Assembly: GCA_037954235.1 (NCBI GenBank)
Contig: JBBMOA010000005.1
Coordinates: 62,001 to 126,000, forward strand
DNA: 64,000 nucleotides
From: Aulostomus chinensis
Lineage: Eukaryota; Chordata; Actinopteri; Syngnathiformes; Aulostomidae
Direction of reading: 5' to 3'
The position numbers and the translations under genes were made by a program. The notes under the pieces are model-generated. The model was given only the letters and a program-made list of their open reading frames with translations. It ran no database searches and had not been told where the DNA came from. Within the stretch, counting starts at the first letter, position 1, and each line of letters starts with the position of its first letter. Positions 10,746 through 22,514 of the stretch are shown here, one piece after another.

Positions 10746-10749
10746 GCAG

Positions 10750-10925
10750 GACATTGGTTTGGACCAAGACATTCAAGGAGGGGACATCAGACCAGAGGAC
10801 ATCTGGGCTTTGGTCTGATGAGTCCACATGGGAGATCTTTGGTTCCACCGCCGTGGCTTTGTGGACACAGAGAAGATTCACAGAGGTCTCTCCATGCAGG
10901 GTTCCATGAGCCACATGGAGGCCTC
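10750..10925 (+). mobile_element. Tc1/mariner-like transposase scrap
   Basis: One frame reads WSDESTWEIFGS near 10,812-10,850, matching the Tc1 signature around the second catalytic aspartate, followed by the usual phenylalanine/valine-rich strand in shifted frame. Only about 60 codons remain, with no terminal inverted repeats. A reverse-complement copy of its last ~97 bases lies at 29,061-29,157. Confidence 0.65.
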
Positions 10926-11092
10926 TCCTGTCCTCTCCTCTCCCCTCTCTCCTCTCCTCTCCTCTCTCTCCTCTCCTCTCCTCTCCTCTCCTCTCCTCTC
11001 CTCTCCTCTCCTCTCCTCTCCTCTCCTCTCCTCTCCCCTCTCTCCTCTCTCTCCTCTCCTCTCCTCTCCTCTCCTCCCCTCTCCTCTCCTTT
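10920..11092 (+). repeat. (TCTCC)n polypyrimidine array
   Basis: About 170 bases of TCTCC and TCTCTCC words. The complementary array beside the inverted Tc1 scrap is at 28,793-29,059. The open frames here are low-complexity artefacts. Confidence 0.97.
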
Positions 11093-11187
11093 TTACCTGT
11101 TAAAGGTTTTCTCAGGAGTTTCTCCTCAGACCATGTGAGGCTCGAAGACCAGAGGATGTTGTTATGATGCCATGTGAGGCCCTGAAG

Positions 11188-13393
11188 AAAAACTGCTGGT
11201 AAAACAGGCTCCACCAATCAAACTGCTGGTAAAAACAGGCTCCACCAATCAAACTCTCTGGTGAAAACAGGCTCCGCCAATCAAACTCTCTGGTGAAAAC
11301 AGGCTCCGCCAATCAAACTGCTGGTAAAACAGGTTCCGCCAATCAAACTGCTGGTGAAAACAGGCTCCGCCAATCAAACTCTCTGGTGAAAACAGGCTCC
11401 GCCAATCAAACTCTCTGGTGAAAACAGGCTCCGCCAATCAAACTGCTGGTAAAACAGGTTCCGCCAATCAAACTGCTGGTGAAAACAGGCTCCGCCAATC
11501 AAACTCTCTGGTGAAAAACAGGCTCCACCAATCAAACTGCTGGTGAAAAAAGCCTCCACCAATCACACTCTCTGGTGAAAACAGGCTCCGCCAATCACAC
11601 TCTCTGGTGAAAACAGGCTCCGCCAATCACACTCTCTGGTGAAAACAGGCTCCGCCAATCAAACAGCTGGTGAAAACAGGCTCCACCAATTAAACTGCTG
11701 GTGAAAACAGGCTCCGCCAATCAAACTGCTGGTGAAAACAGGCTCCACCAATCAAGCTCTCTGGTGAAAACAGGCTCCGCCAATCAAACTGCTGGTGAAA
11801 ACAGGCTCCGCCAATCAAACTGCTGGTGAAAACAGGCTCCACCAATCAAGCTCTCTGGTGAAAACAGGCTCCGCCAATCAAACTGCTGGTGAAAACAGGC
11901 TCCACCAATCAAACTGCTGGTGAAAACAGGCTCCGCCAATCAAACTGCTGGTGAAAACAGGCTCCACCAATCAAACTATCTGGTGAAAGCAGCCTCCGCC
12001 AATCACACTGTCTGGTGAAAACAGGCTCCACCAATCAAACTGCTGGTGAAAACAGGCTCCACCAATCTAACTCTCTGGTGAAAACAGGCTCTGCCAATCA
12101 CACTCTCTGGTGAAAACAGGCTCCACCAATCAAACCGCTGGTAAAACAGGCTCCGCCAATCAAACAGCTGGTGAAAACAGGCTCCACCAATCAAACCCTC
12201 TGGTGAAAACAGGCTCCGCCAATCAAACTCTCTGGTGAAAACAGCCTCCGCCAATCACACTCTCTGGTGAAAACAGGCTCCACCAATCAAACTCTCTGGT
12301 GAAAACAGCCTCCGCCAATCAAACTGCTGGTGAAAACAGGCTCCGCCAATCAAACAGCTGGTGAAAACAGGCTCCACCAATCAAACCCTCTGGTGAAAAC
12401 AGGCTCCGCCAATCAAACTCTCTGGTGAAAACAGCCTCCGCCAATCACACTGTCTGGTGAAAACAGGCTCCACCAATCAAACTCTCTGGTGAAAACAGCC
12501 TCCGCCAATCAAACTGCTGGTGAAAACAGGCTCCGCCAATCAAACTGCTGGTGAAAACAGGCTCCGCCAATCAAACCGCTGGTGAAAACAGGCTCCGCCA
12601 ATCAAACCGCTGGTGAAAACAGGCTCCGCCAATCAAAGTCTCTGGTGAAAACAGCCTCCGCCAATCACACTCTCTGGTGAAAACAGGCTCCACCAATCAA
12701 ACTCTCTGGTGAAAACAGCCTCCGCCAATCAAACTGCTGGTGAAAACAGGCTCCGCCAATCAAACTGCTGGTGAAAACAGGCTCGGCCAATCAAACCGCT
12801 GGTGAAAACAGGCTCCACCAATCAAACTGCTGGTGAAAACAGGCTCCGCCAATCAAACTCTCAGGTGAAAACAGGCTCCACCAATCAAACTCTCTGGTGA
12901 AAACAGGCTCCGCCAATCAAATTGCTGGTGAAAACAGGCTCCGCCAATCAAACTCTCTGGTGAAAACAGGCTCCACCAATCAAATTGCTGGTGAAAACAG
13001 GCTCCACCAATCAAACTCTCTGGTGAAAACTGGCTCCGCCAATCAAACCGCTAGTGAAAACAGGCTCCGCCAATCAAACCGCTGGTGAAAACAGGGTCCA
13101 CCAATCAAACTCTCAGGTGAAAACAGGCTCCGCCAATCAAACCGCTGGTGAAAACAGGGTCCACCAATCAAACTCTCTGGTGAAAACAGGCTCCGCCAAT
13201 CAAATTGCTGGTGAAAACAGGCTCCGCCAATCAAACTCTCTGGTGAAAACTGGCTCCGCCAATCAAACCGCTGGTGAAAACAGGGTCCACCAATCAAACT
13301 CTCTGGTGAAAACAGGCTCCGCCAATCAAATTGCTGGTGAAAACAGGCTCCGCCAATCAAACCCTCTGGTGAAAACAGGCTCCGCCAATCAAA
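11188..13393 (+). repeat. 31/32-bp CCAAT-box minisatellite, about 70 units
   Basis: Two unit types alternate: aaactgctggtgaaaacagg plus ctccgccaatc (31 bases), and a 32-base form with ctctctgg. Nearly every unit contains CCAATCA, the core bound by NF-Y. Because 31+32 = 63 is a multiple of three, long frames stay open on both strands, for example 13,043-13,426 minus and 13,054-13,482 plus. These are repeat by-products, not genes. Higher-order blocks recur, for example 12,160-12,340 with 12,340-12,520. The array sits between the ZDHHC21-like exons and the SET-like fragment. Confidence 0.95.
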
Positions 13394-13422
13394 TTTTGAC
13401 GGAAGTTCTTTTTCTCTTCCAG

Positions 13423-13895
13423 CCAAATTCAGACGTGGCCAACCAACTCAGCAGCAGCTGGACAGATGTGTGGAGAGCCTGAGATGGGAACAAACAAACC
13501 CAAATAGGAAACGATGCTGAAGCTGTGGACGCCACCCCATAAAGAGGACATGTCGACCAAGAAGGAGCTCATCAAGAGTGTGATGAAGCCCAGGTGGAGG
13601 GGCCTCTCCATCAAAGACTTTGACGGAGACAAAGGAAAAGGTAGGCCATGGGATTTTCTTTTGGAAGGAGAGAAAATGTCTCCACATCAAGAGCATCTGA
13701 ACAATTGTGGCTACATTTTACCAGCACCCAGAGCAGCCTGCAATGTTTCATGGCTCCTAACGTTTGACTCCAAGTTTCATCTTCTCTTGTGTACAGGGGT
13801 GATGGCAAATGGCAGATTTCTCCAAGGGGAGATGGTGTGTGACACCAGGGCAGAGTCACCCAGCTTCAGAAGGGAGAACCATGCTGGGCTCATGA
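13423..13895 (+). pseudogene. KMT5A-like SET-domain fragment, two exons
   Basis: KMT5A-type enzymes methylate histone H4 lysine 20; teleost genomes also carry many KMT5A-like copies. Exon one, after the acceptor ctcttccag, ends GLSIKDFDGDKGK at 13,640. Exon two begins at 13,797 and joins in frame to give GKGVMANGRFLQGEMVCD, the opening of a SET domain (usual form GKGVxAxxxFxxGExVCDYHG). After VCD the tyrosine-histidine-glycine is lost and similarity stops, so the catalytic half is missing. Upstream, a second frame carries SSWTDVWRA and a stop. Family assignment is from memory and moderate. Confidence 0.5.
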
Positions 13896-13899
13896 AGAC

Positions 13900-15285
13900 A
13901 GGAGGTGTGTTTGGCCCTGAGCTGAAGCCGACGCTTGAATTTCATGGAGGAGTTCTAATAGCCGTGGTCTGTGCTTTCATGCCTTTATTTGGACACTCAA
14001 GAATGGAAAGCTTTTATTTTGAAATGATCCTGAAGTCACTCCACATCCTAGTTTGACTCAGTGGTCTGTGCTGTCTTCAGAACAGGCCCAGAACACCCAC
14101 TCAAAATGTGGAGTGTGTGGATGTGGGACACCAATCAGAGATGTTGATTGTAAAGCTGTCGAAACTGCAGGAGGGAATATCCATTCAAACCTTTATTGCC
14201 ACGAGAGGCTCACTGGGGAGGCAGAAACAGCACAGGAACAACGCAGTCCATTCACTTCCTCATAGGCTGCTCTCTTGCGCCCTCTACAGGGTCAAACTAG
14301 TTCTAGTTCTTCCAAGTTCCCACATCCTTCCCCTTCAGCGAGCTCTATATATTCCCAACAGGAAACAAAACCAGAACAAACAAGATTTTGGAGGAAGGTG
14401 CTGGACCTCCACCGCTCTGGCTGGGCTGCTAGGAGGCTCCGCCCCCGTGAGCAGGCAACGCTTTTGCTGTCCTCTCCTCTTTTTCCTCACACACGCGCAC
14501 ACACACACACACACACACACACGCTTGCCCAGCTCCCATCCACACAATCACCATCACAGTCACCTCCTTCCCACACTCAGACATTCTCCTCCTTTGACAA
14601 TCAACCAGGAGAACTGCTGGACTGTGTGTGTGTTGACCTCTGACCTCCAGGTCAGACACCAGGACAATCAGTGCACTGTGGAATGCTTCTTACTGGTCTT
14701 ATTGGTCTGAAGAGCGTCCGTATTGTAAATATTTCCTCATGGCCATGTTTTTCCATCCTGGTAATCTTGTCACTGTCTCATATTTATGGATTCACAATTA
14801 TAAAGTACGGTGCCACTTGAACTTCTTTGTGTTCAGCCTTGTCCTTCTGCACTCCTTGAGTGAATCCAGTCTTCTGAGCCTCGCCAAATCTCAGTTCCTT
14901 TTTCCTCCTACTTTGGGACCTCTTATTGACCCACTGGTGACACATTGGTGCTAAATTCAGTGTCATGTCCCACTGTAACAGAGGGCGCTGTTGTCCACCT
15001 TAGTCCCTCCCAAACTGATCATTTCATCCATAGAGCAGAAGGCACCTTAGCAACAACTCTGGACTCTGCTGGCCCCCTAAAGTAGAAAACTATGAACCCA
15101 AGGAAACAAGCACCTTGGTACGGTTCTGGAACCTGACAGCTTCAACAAGAAACCCAGAAACTGGAGAGAAGATGGCGCTGCTCCAAACTGGAGGAGTCAC
15201 ATGGAGTCTGGCAAGATGGCCTTAGAACCTAGAAGAAAGCCCCTGGTAGAACCAGAGCAGCCGACTACTCAGCACTAATAGAGTA
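13900..15285. other. No clear gene; short (CA)n at 14,493-14,522
   Basis: An exon-like block at 14,079-14,264 (acceptor gtcttcag, two CxxC-like pairs in CGVCGCG) has no family I can name. The remainder shows no motif. A CA repeat lies at 14,493-14,522. Confidence 0.4.
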
Positions 15286-15289
15286 ACTC

Positions 15290-16740
15290 AAGAACAACCC
15301 AGGTTCCTCTTCAGTCCTGGAGCCAGACTGACAGAGAGCCACGGCTCTACTGAACCAAGTAGTCCTGTTTCCCTGGGCAGCAAAGAGTTCATGGACTTCT
15401 TTAACGACAAAATTCTCCTGATTAGAGAGAAACTTCTTCTCCTGCTGCCATCAGCTGACAACATGGCCCCTAGAACCCAGAACCTTAGAGGCAGCTGGAG
15501 GACCAGACACACACTTGGATAGTTTTTCTCCCATCAGCCTTCATGAGCTCAGTTCAATAATGTCCTCCTCTAAACCTCCACCTGTCTCCTGGACCCCATC
15601 CCAACTAAGCTGCTCCAAGACTCTCTCCCCTCGTTAGCCCCTCCCTCTTAGATATGATCAATGTGGCGCTGGTATCTGGTTCCGTCCCTCAGTCCTTTAA
15701 AGTAGCAGGAATGAAACCCTCCTCATAAACAAGCCTGGATCCAGAAGTTCTACCAACTACAGACCAACATCACATCTTCCTTTTCTCTCCAAGGTTCTGG
15801 AGAAAGCAGCTGCTAAACAGCTCTGGGACTTCTCCACAGCAACAGCTGATTGCAGGATTCAGTCAGGTTCCAGGTTCATCCTAGCACAGAAACAGAACTA
15901 GTCAAAGGTACCAGTGACCTCCTACTGGTACCAGATGAGGGACTGGTCTCTGTGCTGGTCTGATTAGATCTCAGTGCAGCTTTGATACCATTGACCACCA
16001 TATCCTTCTACAGGGACTGGAACCTGTCACTGGTATGAAAGGAACCACACTAAACTGGTTCAGGTCATATTTACTGGGTAATCTCAGTTGGTACCAGTTA
16101 ATGATGGTTCCTCTGAGACCACTACAGTCAGTTCTGGTGTTCCTCAAGGGTCTGTGCTTGGACCAGTCCTCTTCACCCTGTACCTGCTTCCTCAGGTCAC
16201 ATGATCAGGAAACTCTCCATTAATGTTCACTGCTATGCAGACGACACTCAGCTGAACTCATCAATGATCCACATGGAACAAACCAGCTGACTGAACTGGA
16301 GGCCTGTCTGAAGGACAGGAAACATGAAGGACCATCATTTCCTTTATTAAACTCTGATAAACTGAAGTTCTGGTGCTGGGCCCAAACACCTGAGGACCAC
16401 CTGATCTGATGAGACAGGTACCCTGGATGGCACCACCCTGGCCCCCAGCACCACTGTAAGGAACCTAGGAGTTCTCTTTGACCAGGACCCTTTAACTCCC
16501 ACATTAAATCTCCAGGACGCCTTCTTCCATCTACGTAACATCGCTAAGATCAGACACATCCTGGCTCAAGAAGATGCAGAAAAACTAGTCCCTGCTTTTG
16601 TCACTTCCAGGCTGGATTACTGCACCTCCCTCCTACCAGGCTGGACTAATAAGTCCCTAAAGACTCTCCAGCTGGTCCAGAACGCTGCTGCCACGTGTTG
16701 ACTAGAACTGGTAGCAGAGACCAGGTCTCTCCTGGACCAG
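15290..16740 (+). mobile_element. L2/Maui-type LINE reverse transcriptase, heavily mutated
   Basis: Scattered frames show the RT landmarks in order: the pre-RT segment near 15,370 (KEFMDFFNDK-like), the fingers/palm entry near 15,790, the motif A region near 15,965, the PQG-type region near 16,140, catalytic YADD at 16,234-16,245, and the thumb end TLQLVQNAAA near 16,665. Many stops and frameshifts make it dead. It breaks off at about 16,740, where the 3' tail would begin. Confidence 0.85.
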
Positions 16741-17605
16741 AGGAAAAACTGGGGAGTAATTTTCCCAGAGTAATTATTTTAGAGTTATTATTTTCCTCTT
16801 CAGTAGTCGTATCTACTCATTTGGAGTCATAAATATCTCCTGTGACCAATAGAGTGAGAGCAATTTTCCAGAAGAATTTCTATTGGAGTAATACAGCAAG
16901 GCCCCGCCTACTATGTCCAGGTTTTTGAATTCTAAAGGCGCCATTGTCTCAGCCCGCACTTCTCCGCATCGGCATTACTCAGCACTCGCAGAGTCTGCAG
17001 ACGGGACCACAATAATACCGTACATTGGACTTCATATTTTTCCTCACTTTGATGGATCAGAAACCAGGTCAGACTATTATTGTTTAACTTAGTAAACAGC
17101 AATGTTTGTTACTGATTTGCAACTTTTCAGCTGGCCACAGCTACTTACCCACAGACGTTAGCATGTTTGCTAGCACCAGGAGTACTACTAATTATTAGGA
17201 ACAGTATTGGCAAGGCTATGTCATGCATATTCATTCGTGTATTTACAAGGGAGGGATGGTTCACATTAAAAATCAATATGTCGGTTTTCACATTCATGTG
17301 AATCGTCCAGAATTAACCCTGAAGCTCCTTTCCATCTGCAGCCCCTGAGCAGGCTTTTTGTGGTCATAAAACTATCCATACAAAAACTGACATCGATAAA
17401 CTATGCAACAAGACAAGTAGACATCGTACAGGAGACGGAACAATTGTTCGACGTTTTAATGGTGGCCGCACTCGCCGAGACACGTGTGTTTGACTCTGAA
17501 CAGAGTGATTTGGTTTGCTTGTCCTTCATATCTCGTCCGCCGTACATCTACAAAACGCTGAATTTTCGAATCATATAATGTCAAATCATATAGTCAATGC
17601 CTGAA
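16741..17605. other. Unassigned; 72-codon frame at 17,360-17,578
   Basis: The frame after the acceptor-like ctgcag at 17,337 is open but unassigned. It could be an upstream exon of the SAMD3-like remnant, but the motif is not clear enough to say so. Confidence 0.25.
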
Positions 17606-17614
17606 CTGTTGTGC

Positions 17615-18470
17615 CCGATGTCGGTGGTTTTCAACAAGTAGTCCGGGGACCCCCAGTTGTCCTTGAGCGAATTCCAGGTGGTCCCCAGCTAAATGGAGAG
17701 TTGCTAACCCAAACTGACCCTTCTAGATTCTTTAGCTCTTGACCCTTCTAGATCTTTAACTCTTGAGGTTTTATTGCACAACCAAGAGTCCACTTGTGTT
17801 ATATTGTATCTCTTTATTTGCCTCAAAGGATGCAAGCTGTCAGGGTGAAGTGTCTCCACAGGCAGAAGTCCATTTGCTATGAAGGGCAACTGACCTTCAA
17901 TTCATTTTTGGAGTGTGGTGAGTGAAACAAATTGCACATGGAATAGAATTGTCATCTACCAAATAGTGTATTTTGACTGCAGCCCCCATCTATAAATATG
18001 TTGTTCCAGGGGCCCTGAGAAAGATTTGAGTTGAAAATGTTTGCTTTAAAAAATTATATTTAGACAAATATTTGCACAAATTTTAATGCTTTTTCAAAAA
18101 TGGCAGTTGTACGAGCTCACAAAACAGCACTCAGTGGTGCACTACAAGCTTGTATATCTGCTAATATTGATATTCAAACAGTTTTCTGAAAAGAACAACA
18201 AAAAAGTCTTATGTTTTTGTATCAGTGGCGCTCAATATTTCATGTCAAGGATCCCCCAAAATTATATGTCTTTGGCCGCAGACCCCCATCTGAATATCTG
18301 TTGTTTCAGGGACAGAAGCAAAGATTTGTGTTACAAATGTTGACTGTGAAAGATTTTAGGCACCTTTTCAAGATTCTTGAAAAAATATCAGATCTGCAAG
18401 CTCATAGTGCACTACTCGGGGGCAGATTTGCGCTTGTAGATCTTCTATTTTTCAACAGTTAAAGCATGAC
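17615..18470 (+). mobile_element. hAT/Charlie-like non-autonomous repeats (two or three pieces)
   Basis: Three patches share the pattern (g)accccc-atctgaaaatatgttgtttcag followed by agaagcaaagat: 17,630-17,690, 17,975-18,050 and 18,225-18,360. A further copy is at 22,325-22,480. The opening ggttctcaaac/ggttttcaac and the gaccccc run are typical of hAT-type terminal regions. No coding sequence. Confidence 0.5.
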
Positions 18471-19584
18471 GCTATAATGCTTAAAACACCAAGAGGTGTT
18501 CCCGCCCAAAATGGGTTAATGGTTAAAGTGGTTTGAATTATAGTGACACAGATGCATGGCCTTTAATAATAATAAAATAAATACATTGCAGTCAGATTCA
18601 TCAATGTTGTGCAATCTTGTTTTGTCTGCAGTTTCCAAGAAATTTGCAATTCCAATCTTGGATTTAAAAGTCTATGACGATCTGAACACTGAGGTTGATG
18701 AGTAGGCGTTTACGTTTCTTGTGAATAAACCACACCTGGGTGTGCTTGAGGTGCGTTTACCTCAAGGCTCACATCCTGAAGGTGTGGCACTTATTACTCG
18801 GAGTCATATAATGCACACAGTCCTTGCTAACCTAGAATGTGAAGTATTTTTGCACTTCAAAATGCTCTTTGTTTCAAAACACCCAATGTAATGCAACATG
18901 GATCCATCCTCATCGAACATAATCTTTTTCCATTCTACGTGTTGCAAATGATCCCCTCTTGCTGATAGTATCACACCTGGACTGCTAGATTCAGCAAGCC
19001 CCTCAAGCCACTCCATTGCCAGCTCCAGAAGCTCCTTTCTCAGCTCCAGTGTGGAAAACGAGGGGGACTCTGATGACGTCATCATTTTGCAGCCAAGTCC
19101 TGCCCGAAGTAACAGAGCTGACCAGACTCGTCTCGCTCAGGTGAGCCTTGATGACTGTTTGAAATCGAGATGCTGATTCTGATAAGGGGGAAAAGCCCAT
19201 GTACAGTTTTGAAGTAAAGGGGGGATGGTGGCCACTCACTTATTCTCGTGCCTTCATATTGTCATTTTGACTCAGCCCCCTTCGTGTTGCAACCTGAGAT
19301 TGACAGAATAGTCGTTTACCTTCTCCCACTTCGATGATTGAAAGGATTCTGAAGGAGAAACCTGGAGGGGAGAGGATCATGAATGAGCATGCTCAGACAA
19401 AAAGTCTGACAGATTCTCGGAGACGTGACATGGTGAAGATACTGGTGGCACACATGGCCAGTGAACATGGGTATGACGGCATTATGAACATGAGCACCCA
19501 ATGTACACTTTTTGTTTTAATTGGTGCAGACCAAGAGCCTTTTTTTGCAGAAGGCATCAGGAAACAATACTTTTGTTTGTATCT

Positions 19585-19585
<1 letters not shown>

Positions 19586-19613
<28 letters not shown>
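19586..19613 (+). repeat. (TG)n microsatellite
   Basis: A run of TG dinucleotides just upstream of the fourth exon block of the SAMD3-like remnant. Confidence 0.95.
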
Positions 19614-19615
<2 letters not shown>

Positions 19616-19811
19616 CCTGTAGGGCAAGTCCTTCAAGGCGTGTCAAAGAGGAATGTGCAATGGGCATCACTGCCTTGTTCCCTTATCTGGCAGACCCCCA
19701 GGGCAATTTGGGCCATGTAAGTAGATAAAACAAGTCTGTAATTGCTCAAAATAGGACTGTTGAGTGCATTGTAAACAACATATTATTGAACATTTCTGGA
19801 TGCTGAGCTTT

Positions 19812-20207
19812 CTCCTAGTTCAGCACTGCAGATGTCAGAGCCTTTGACTCCTAGTTCAGCACTGCAGATGTCAGAGCCTTTGACTCCTAGTTCAGCACTG
19901 CAGATGTCAGAGCCTTTGACTCCTAGTTCAGCACTGCAGATGTCAGAGCCTTTGACTCCTAGTTCAGCACTGCAGATGTCAGAGCCTTTGACTCCTAGTT
20001 CAGCACTGCAGATGTCAGAGCCTTTGACTCCTAGTTCAGCACTGCAGATGTCAGAGCCTTTGACTCCTAGTTCAGCACTGCAGATGTCAGAGCCTTTGAC
20101 TCCTAGTTCAGCACTGCAGATGTCAGAGCCTTTGACTCCTAGTTCAGCACTGCAGATGTCAGAGCCTTTGACTCCTAGTTCAGCACTGCAGATGTCAGAC
20201 CCTTTGA
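19812..20207 (+). repeat. 36-bp tandem repeat, 11 units, near-identical
   Basis: The unit is tcctagttcagcactgcaga plus tgtcagagcctttgac. Units are almost all identical; only the last differs (gagcct to gaccct). Because 36 is a multiple of three, the frame encodes repeated SEPLTPSSALQM. The array begins about 95 bases after a predicted splice donor. It could be intronic or a read-through coding extension. Near-perfect identity implies recent expansion. Confidence 0.97.
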
Positions 20208-20209
20208 CC

Positions 20210-21250
20210 TTGATTTTAGCAGTTCTTCAAGAAGGGTGCGTGTTTTTTCATTTTAAGGAGAAAATAAAAGAAGAAAAAGTTATTATGTGAACAGTGCAAA
20301 GAATGCTTTTTTGCTCCAGTGGTGACAAATAAGACTGGGGCTCTGCTGTGATTTAAGTAATTTCATTTATAAACAATATAAACCAAAAAAAATTCCATAA
20401 ATTAGAAAATAAGTGTTAAAAAAGTAGTGACATTGGCTGATCTACAAGCTCACAATGCTGTGAGATTGTAGATCTTATGTTTTCACTAGTTTGTGTCTTG
20501 GGCAAACATCTAGATGCATCCTGCAACTGGAAAGTGTCGCAGCAGTATGTGTGGTTCCAACACTTCCAGGTGGTCCAGATGCTGGCGACAGAACCCCTTT
20601 CAGCGAGGAAAAGCAGCTAACCACAGAAACCCAGTGTCATGAGGCCATCGCACTGATTGTAAAGGACCACACTAGTCCTTGCATGTGTTTGTTTCATCTC
20701 AGTGAAATATTCTAAATGTGTATTGTTTACATTCCGTTTTATTAACAAATATAAACTCTCAAAGTTATTAATTAATGCTTCTATTTTTGTGTGTGTGTTT
20801 TAAAATAGTTGGTAGGTGAAGTTGTGAGTGACTACTGTATGTGTAGGACTGTTGTATGGATTTGGGAGATTGAATTTTGTCCTCTGAGTGACACCGTAGC
20901 TCCACAAGAGGGAGAGACAGGTAAAGGTAACCCAACAGGAGTTGGTAATGAGGAGGCTGCTTTGTTTGAGCCTGGGCCACAAAGGTTTGATCTCCAGGCT
21001 CCAGCGTAACTTCTGCTTCATTTGCACAGAAAAGAACATTGACGCCTGTTTAAACAGAAGAAAAGATTAAAAGTATTGAAGCATCCTTGGTGAGCGCAGT
21101 GAGGTATGTTTGTTTATCTTGAAACATTGTATTATTGCAACATTGTGAGTTTGGATCAGTGTGCATGGAACACTTTGTTTGAAGGAATGTTTGGTTGATG
21201 TTGTAATATTATGGACAAAATTATGAAGATTGTACTGTGTTCCATGTGTG
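20210..21250. other. No clear gene
   Basis: Open frames at 20,491-20,715 and 20,809-21,009 lie between SAMD3-like blocks but show no confident similarity. An acceptor/donor-like pair frames 20,810-20,920. Confidence 0.35.
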
Positions 21251-21257
21251 ACATGTA

Positions 21258-21917
21258 GAGCTGGCTCAGGTGAGCCCCTGCATGGTTTCTCCCTCTCTTT
21301 CTGTTTCCCTCCTCCCTCTCCTGCTCTTAGGAAAGATCCAGGAGGACTCTGGCTGCTTCCTGTTCTGCCCTCCCACCTGACATCTGGGAGAAGAGTTGAT
21401 TGGAGCCTGGTTGCCCCTCCACCTGGCTGGTTCCAGGGAGGCCTCTTTATCAGCCACTCCCCTGCTTTGTTCTGGGTCTCTCTCTCTCTCTGGCGGCCTG
21501 CTGAGCAACATACTCTGAGAAACCACTTTGTAAGATCAACTTATTTGGAAGTGGGAGGTGGTCGGTTGAGGTTAGATTGGGGTACCCCACACCTTACATC
21601 ACGTAGTCTTCTTTTGTATACCACACTAGTTTATGGGTTGGTGCCATCCTTGTACGTTTTTGACAACCTTGATGAGTTAGACGGGCAGGCCTTTTGCTAC
21701 TTGTGTTTCTTGTGTCAGGAAGATTTCAGTTAGGCCTTGTTTTGATATGTTAAGTTAATTTGTTTGGCACAATCCCCTCACGGCCTACCTTCCCTCCCAC
21801 TTTGTACACAACTCTTGTTGTTTTGATCACCCCTTTGTGAAATAAATAATTCTTGCACTGATAATTTTCCACTTGGCTGTTTGTGTTATTCCTTGTGTTG
21901 CCGCAAGGAACGTAACA
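21258..21917 (+). repeat. ~660-bp interspersed repeat, copy 2
   Basis: Nearly identical to 1,608-2,268, with a few substitutions and a small change near 21,820. It is inserted within the SAMD3-like remnant, between its fourth and fifth blocks. It has the same AATAAA (about 21,841) and terminal hairpin, and is preceded by gtagagctggctcagg. Confidence 0.8.
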
Positions 21918-22324
21918 TACTGTGAAGACTGTATGGTGACTTGTTTGTTTTATGTTTTGTATACTCTGACACAGTTTTCACGGTGCTCTGGTGAACGTGA
22001 CGACGCTGCTCTCACTAAAATAAAAGACGCCTTAGGCATCAGTCGAGACTCTCTTTGGGGATCCAAGGGTTGCTACACTGATGAAGCATACAACTGATGA
22101 GGTAATCATGAAGGAGAAGATGAAACAGACCTTCACCCATCGCCAAGCAATGGTTCACAATCCAGTGAAGTCCTCTGAAATATTCACCACCTTTCCAAGA
22201 CTTCCTGACATCGCAGGAATGGTGTGTGGCTCTTGAAATGAAACATAACTAACCCTTTTACAGCTGAAGCCGATTCTAAAAAAAAAGGCTTCTAAATCCT
22301 GTTTTCTGAAAAAACTTTCTGTCA

Positions 22325-22485
22325 GGGGTTCTCAAACCATTCCATGACAAGGACACCAAAAATGATGTGTAATTGGCCACGACCCCCATCTGAAAATGTT
22401 GTTTCAGGTCCCCCCAGAAGCAAAGATATGAATTCAAAACGTGTGCCCTCAAAGAATATATCAAAGATTTGTGCCACCTTTTCAC
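22325..22485 (+). mobile_element. hAT/Charlie-like non-autonomous scrap
   Basis: Begins ggggttctcaaac and includes gacccccatctgaaaatgtt. It matches the patches at 17,975 and 18,225. Confidence 0.5.
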
Positions 22486-22514
22486 TATTAGATCCACGTG
22501 AACTTGTATCATGT

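Larger units (their letters stand above)
18632..22222 (+). pseudogene. Fish SAMD3-like family gene, broken, five exon blocks
   Basis: Blocks match a large teleost family often annotated as sterile alpha motif domain-containing 3-like; its function is unknown to me. Blocks: 18,632-18,705 (FAIPILDLKVYD, ends in TAG); 18,962-19,140 (Ser-rich, then VIILQPSPA, donor gtgagc); about 19,334-19,470 (ERILKEKPGGERI, DMVKILVAHMASEHG); 19,623-19,716 (SPSRRVKEECAMGITALF, donor gtaagt); about 22,098-22,222 (KMKQTFTHRQAMVHNP). Several borders have sound splice sites. A stop in the first block, frame jumps, the 36-bp tandem repeat and an inserted 660-bp repeat indicate decay. The C-terminal exons of this family appear separately at 51,810-52,375 on the other strand. 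Confidence 0.65.

Noticed and set aside
10729..11217. Arg/Glu-rich 162-codon frame
   Set aside because: It is the complement of the TCTCC array.
13043..13482. Overlapping 127- and 142-codon frames on opposite strands
   Set aside because: Both lie in the 31/32-bp minisatellite. Period-63 structure keeps frames open without selection.
20491..21009. Further SAMD3-like exons
   Set aside because: Frames lie in the right place but show no family motif I could defend.
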